From NCBI GenBank assembly GCA_964561475.1, contig CAZLPU010000006.1, forward strand, positions 29,778 to 93,777: a stretch of DNA of 64,000 nt. Direction: 5' to 3'. Every line of letters begins with the position of its first letter. The first letter of the stretch is position 1. The notes beneath the pieces were generated by a model. The model ran no database searches, was not told the DNA's origin, and saw only the letters and a list, made by a program, of their open reading frames with translations. Source of the stretch: CAYUYV01 sp964561475. Its GTDB lineage: Bacteria; Pseudomonadota; Alphaproteobacteria; JAJFIK01. This document shows, piece by piece, positions 63,031-64,000 of the stretch. The position numbers and the translations under genes are program-made.

Positions 63031-63726
63031 ATGGGCGGACCAGTCAAAATCGGAATCGATAAAGAGTCGCGGATCAACGGCAGTCAGATCCTGGGCGCGA
63101 TTCAGGCGGCGGACCGTCCGGTGACCATGCTCCATGAAGACCCGATGGTTGCCTATATCGACGATTTCGTCACCGAAGAGGAATGCGCCCACATCATCGA
63201 AGTGGCATCCGGCCGCATGAAACGGGCGAGCGTTGCCGGGGACAAGGCCGGAGTGTTCAGCGACGGGCGCACCAATACGGTGGCCTGGCTGCCCCATGAT
63301 CAGACCCCGGAATTGAAGACGGTTGCCGAACGGGTGGCCCGCCTCATGGGGGTGCCCTTGTTCCATGCGGAGAATTTCCAGGTCATCCATTACGGCACCG
63401 GCGCTCAGTACAAGGCCCATTTCGATGCCTTCGACGCGAGCATGGAACGGGGCAAGCGCAACATGGCCCGGGGCGGCCAGCGCATCACCACAACCTTGTG
63501 CTACCTGAACACGGTCGAGGGCGGCGGCGGCACCGGTTTTCCCAAGCTGAGTTTGGAAGTGCAAGCAGTGAAGGGCCGCTTGGTGGCTTTCAACAATTGC
63601 GAAGGCGCCACCCTTCAGCGCACCCCCTTATCCCTCCATGCGGGTCTGCCCGTGGAGAGTGGTGAGAAATGGGCCTTCAATCTGTGGTTCCGCAGCGCCC
63701 CGGCCAATCTGACCATTGATCCCTGA
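63031..63726 (+). CDS. prolyl 4-hydroxylase-type 2OG-Fe(II) oxygenase
   Basis: 231 aa. MVAYIDDFVTEEECAHIIEVA starts the P4H domain. QVIHYGTGAQYKAHFDAF carries the HxD iron ligands, and SLHAGLPVESGEKWAFNLWFR has the distal His and the Lys that binds 2-oxoglutarate. This is the pattern of collagen-type and bacterial prolyl 4-hydroxylases. Start ATG 63031 after GGGAGG. The protein target is unknown; no proline-rich collagen-like gene is adjacent. Confidence 0.87.
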   Translation: MGGPVKIGIDKESRINGSQILGAIQAADRPVTMLHEDPMVAYIDDFVTEEECAHIIEVASGRMKRASVAGDKAGVFSDGRTNTVAWLPHDQTPELKTVAERVARLMGVPLFHAENFQVIHYGTGAQYKAHFDAFDASMERGKRNMARGGQRITTTLCYLNTVEGGGGTGFPKLSLEVQAVKGRLVAFNNCEGATLQRTPLSLHAGLPVESGEKWAFNLWFRSAPANLTIDP

Positions 63727-63735
63727 CGGCTGATG

Positions 63736-63777
63736 CCTGGTCATTGACGCTGGTCCCCTGACGCTGGCCCCTTGACG
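63736..63777. repeat. tandem repeat, 14 bp x 3, next to a stop codon
   Basis: Units near CTGGTCCCCTGACG start at 63736, 63750 and 63764. A related segment, ATTGATCCCTGACG (63715-63728), spans the stop codon of the prolyl hydroxylase gene, so the array looks like an outward extension of the gene end. Confidence 0.65.
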
Positions 63778-63845
63778 GTGATTGGGCCGGTTGATGGCTT
63801 TTGGGGCCCCGGTTGCTCTCGGGCGAGCGGTCCTGTGCTTGCCTG

Positions 63846-63920
63846 CGCGGATCCGCGCGGGCACACTATGCGTGGATGCAAGGGGCCTTGCCGGTGTTGG
63901 TGATCCTATCGACACCGGCG
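63846..63920. other. inverted repeats near the right edge
   Basis: A perfect 14-bp palindrome, GCGCGGATCCGCGC (63846-63859), and a hairpin of GCCGGTGT (63891-63898) with ACACCGGC (63913-63920, 14-nt loop) lie in the last gap. The rest of 63778-64000 shows no gene. Confidence 0.4.
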
Positions 63921-64000
63921 GCTTGATGACGGCAGAAAACCACGGCACTAGAGCGGCGGGCGCAAAATCACGATCACCTTCAAACAGGGTGGCCGCCGCT

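Overview
The window is a high-GC bacterial chromosome segment from an alphaproteobacterium. The order rpsB-tsf-pyrH-frr-uppS-cdsA-dxr-rseP-bamA-skp-lpxD-fabZ-lpxA-lpxI-lpxB, the use of LpxI rather than LpxH, and a GTTC-N7-GTTC SOS box upstream of lexA all fit that class. I cannot name the genus. No rRNA, tRNA, insertion sequence, phage gene or CRISPR array was recognised.

Layout. 1-6.4 kb: a gene-free left edge, lipoprotein release (lolC, lolD) and DNA polymerase III alpha (dnaE). 6.4-24.6 kb: translation (rpsB, tsf, frr), UMP kinase, undecaprenyl, CDP-DAG and MEP-isoprenoid steps, then outer-membrane biogenesis (rseP, bamA, skp) and early lipid A synthesis (lpxD, fabZ, lpxA, lpxI, lpxB). 24.6-28.2 kb, minus strand: a small membrane protein, gltA and gltX. 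28.5-31.9 kb, plus strand: an epoxide-hydrolase-like enzyme and comEC. 31.9-37.2 kb, minus strand: lexA, moeA, moaC, trpC, trpD, trpG. 38.0-39.9 kb, plus strand: a divergent polysaccharide deacetylase that separates trpG from trpE (40.0-41.6 kb, minus), which follows a PpiD-like foldase. 43.7-48.5 kb, plus strand: tpiA, secG, pyrG, kdsA. 48.6-49.8 kb: one AT-rich orphan membrane-protein gene. 50-64 kb: an accessory mix of coiled-coil protein, exported Rid protein, two 2OG-Fe(II) oxygenase-type proteins, FMN glutamate-synthase-like protein, small secreted protein, SPFH protein, GST, PilJ-GGDEF-EAL protein, enoyl-CoA hydratase, orphan ABC ATPase, and tatA-tatC without tatB.

How it fits together. 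Most of the plus-strand block builds the envelope: BamA, Skp, RseP and SecG handle outer-membrane and secreted proteins, LpxD/A/I/B and KdsA make lipid A and Kdo, UppS and CdsA supply undecaprenyl and phospholipid precursors, and LolCD exports lipoproteins. The minus-strand trp genes run without gaps into moaC and moeA.

The most unusual signal is a large set of short, degenerate tandem arrays (period 14-18 bp, mostly 15 or 18, 2-5 copies). Each has its own sequence. They sit in gene gaps, just past stop codons, and in frame inside disordered protein tails. A second is a 112-bp tandem repeat with attenuator-like complementary arms that ends at the kdsA ribosome-binding site. Others are the LexA linker of about 90 residues, the split trp locus and the AT-rich membrane-protein gene.
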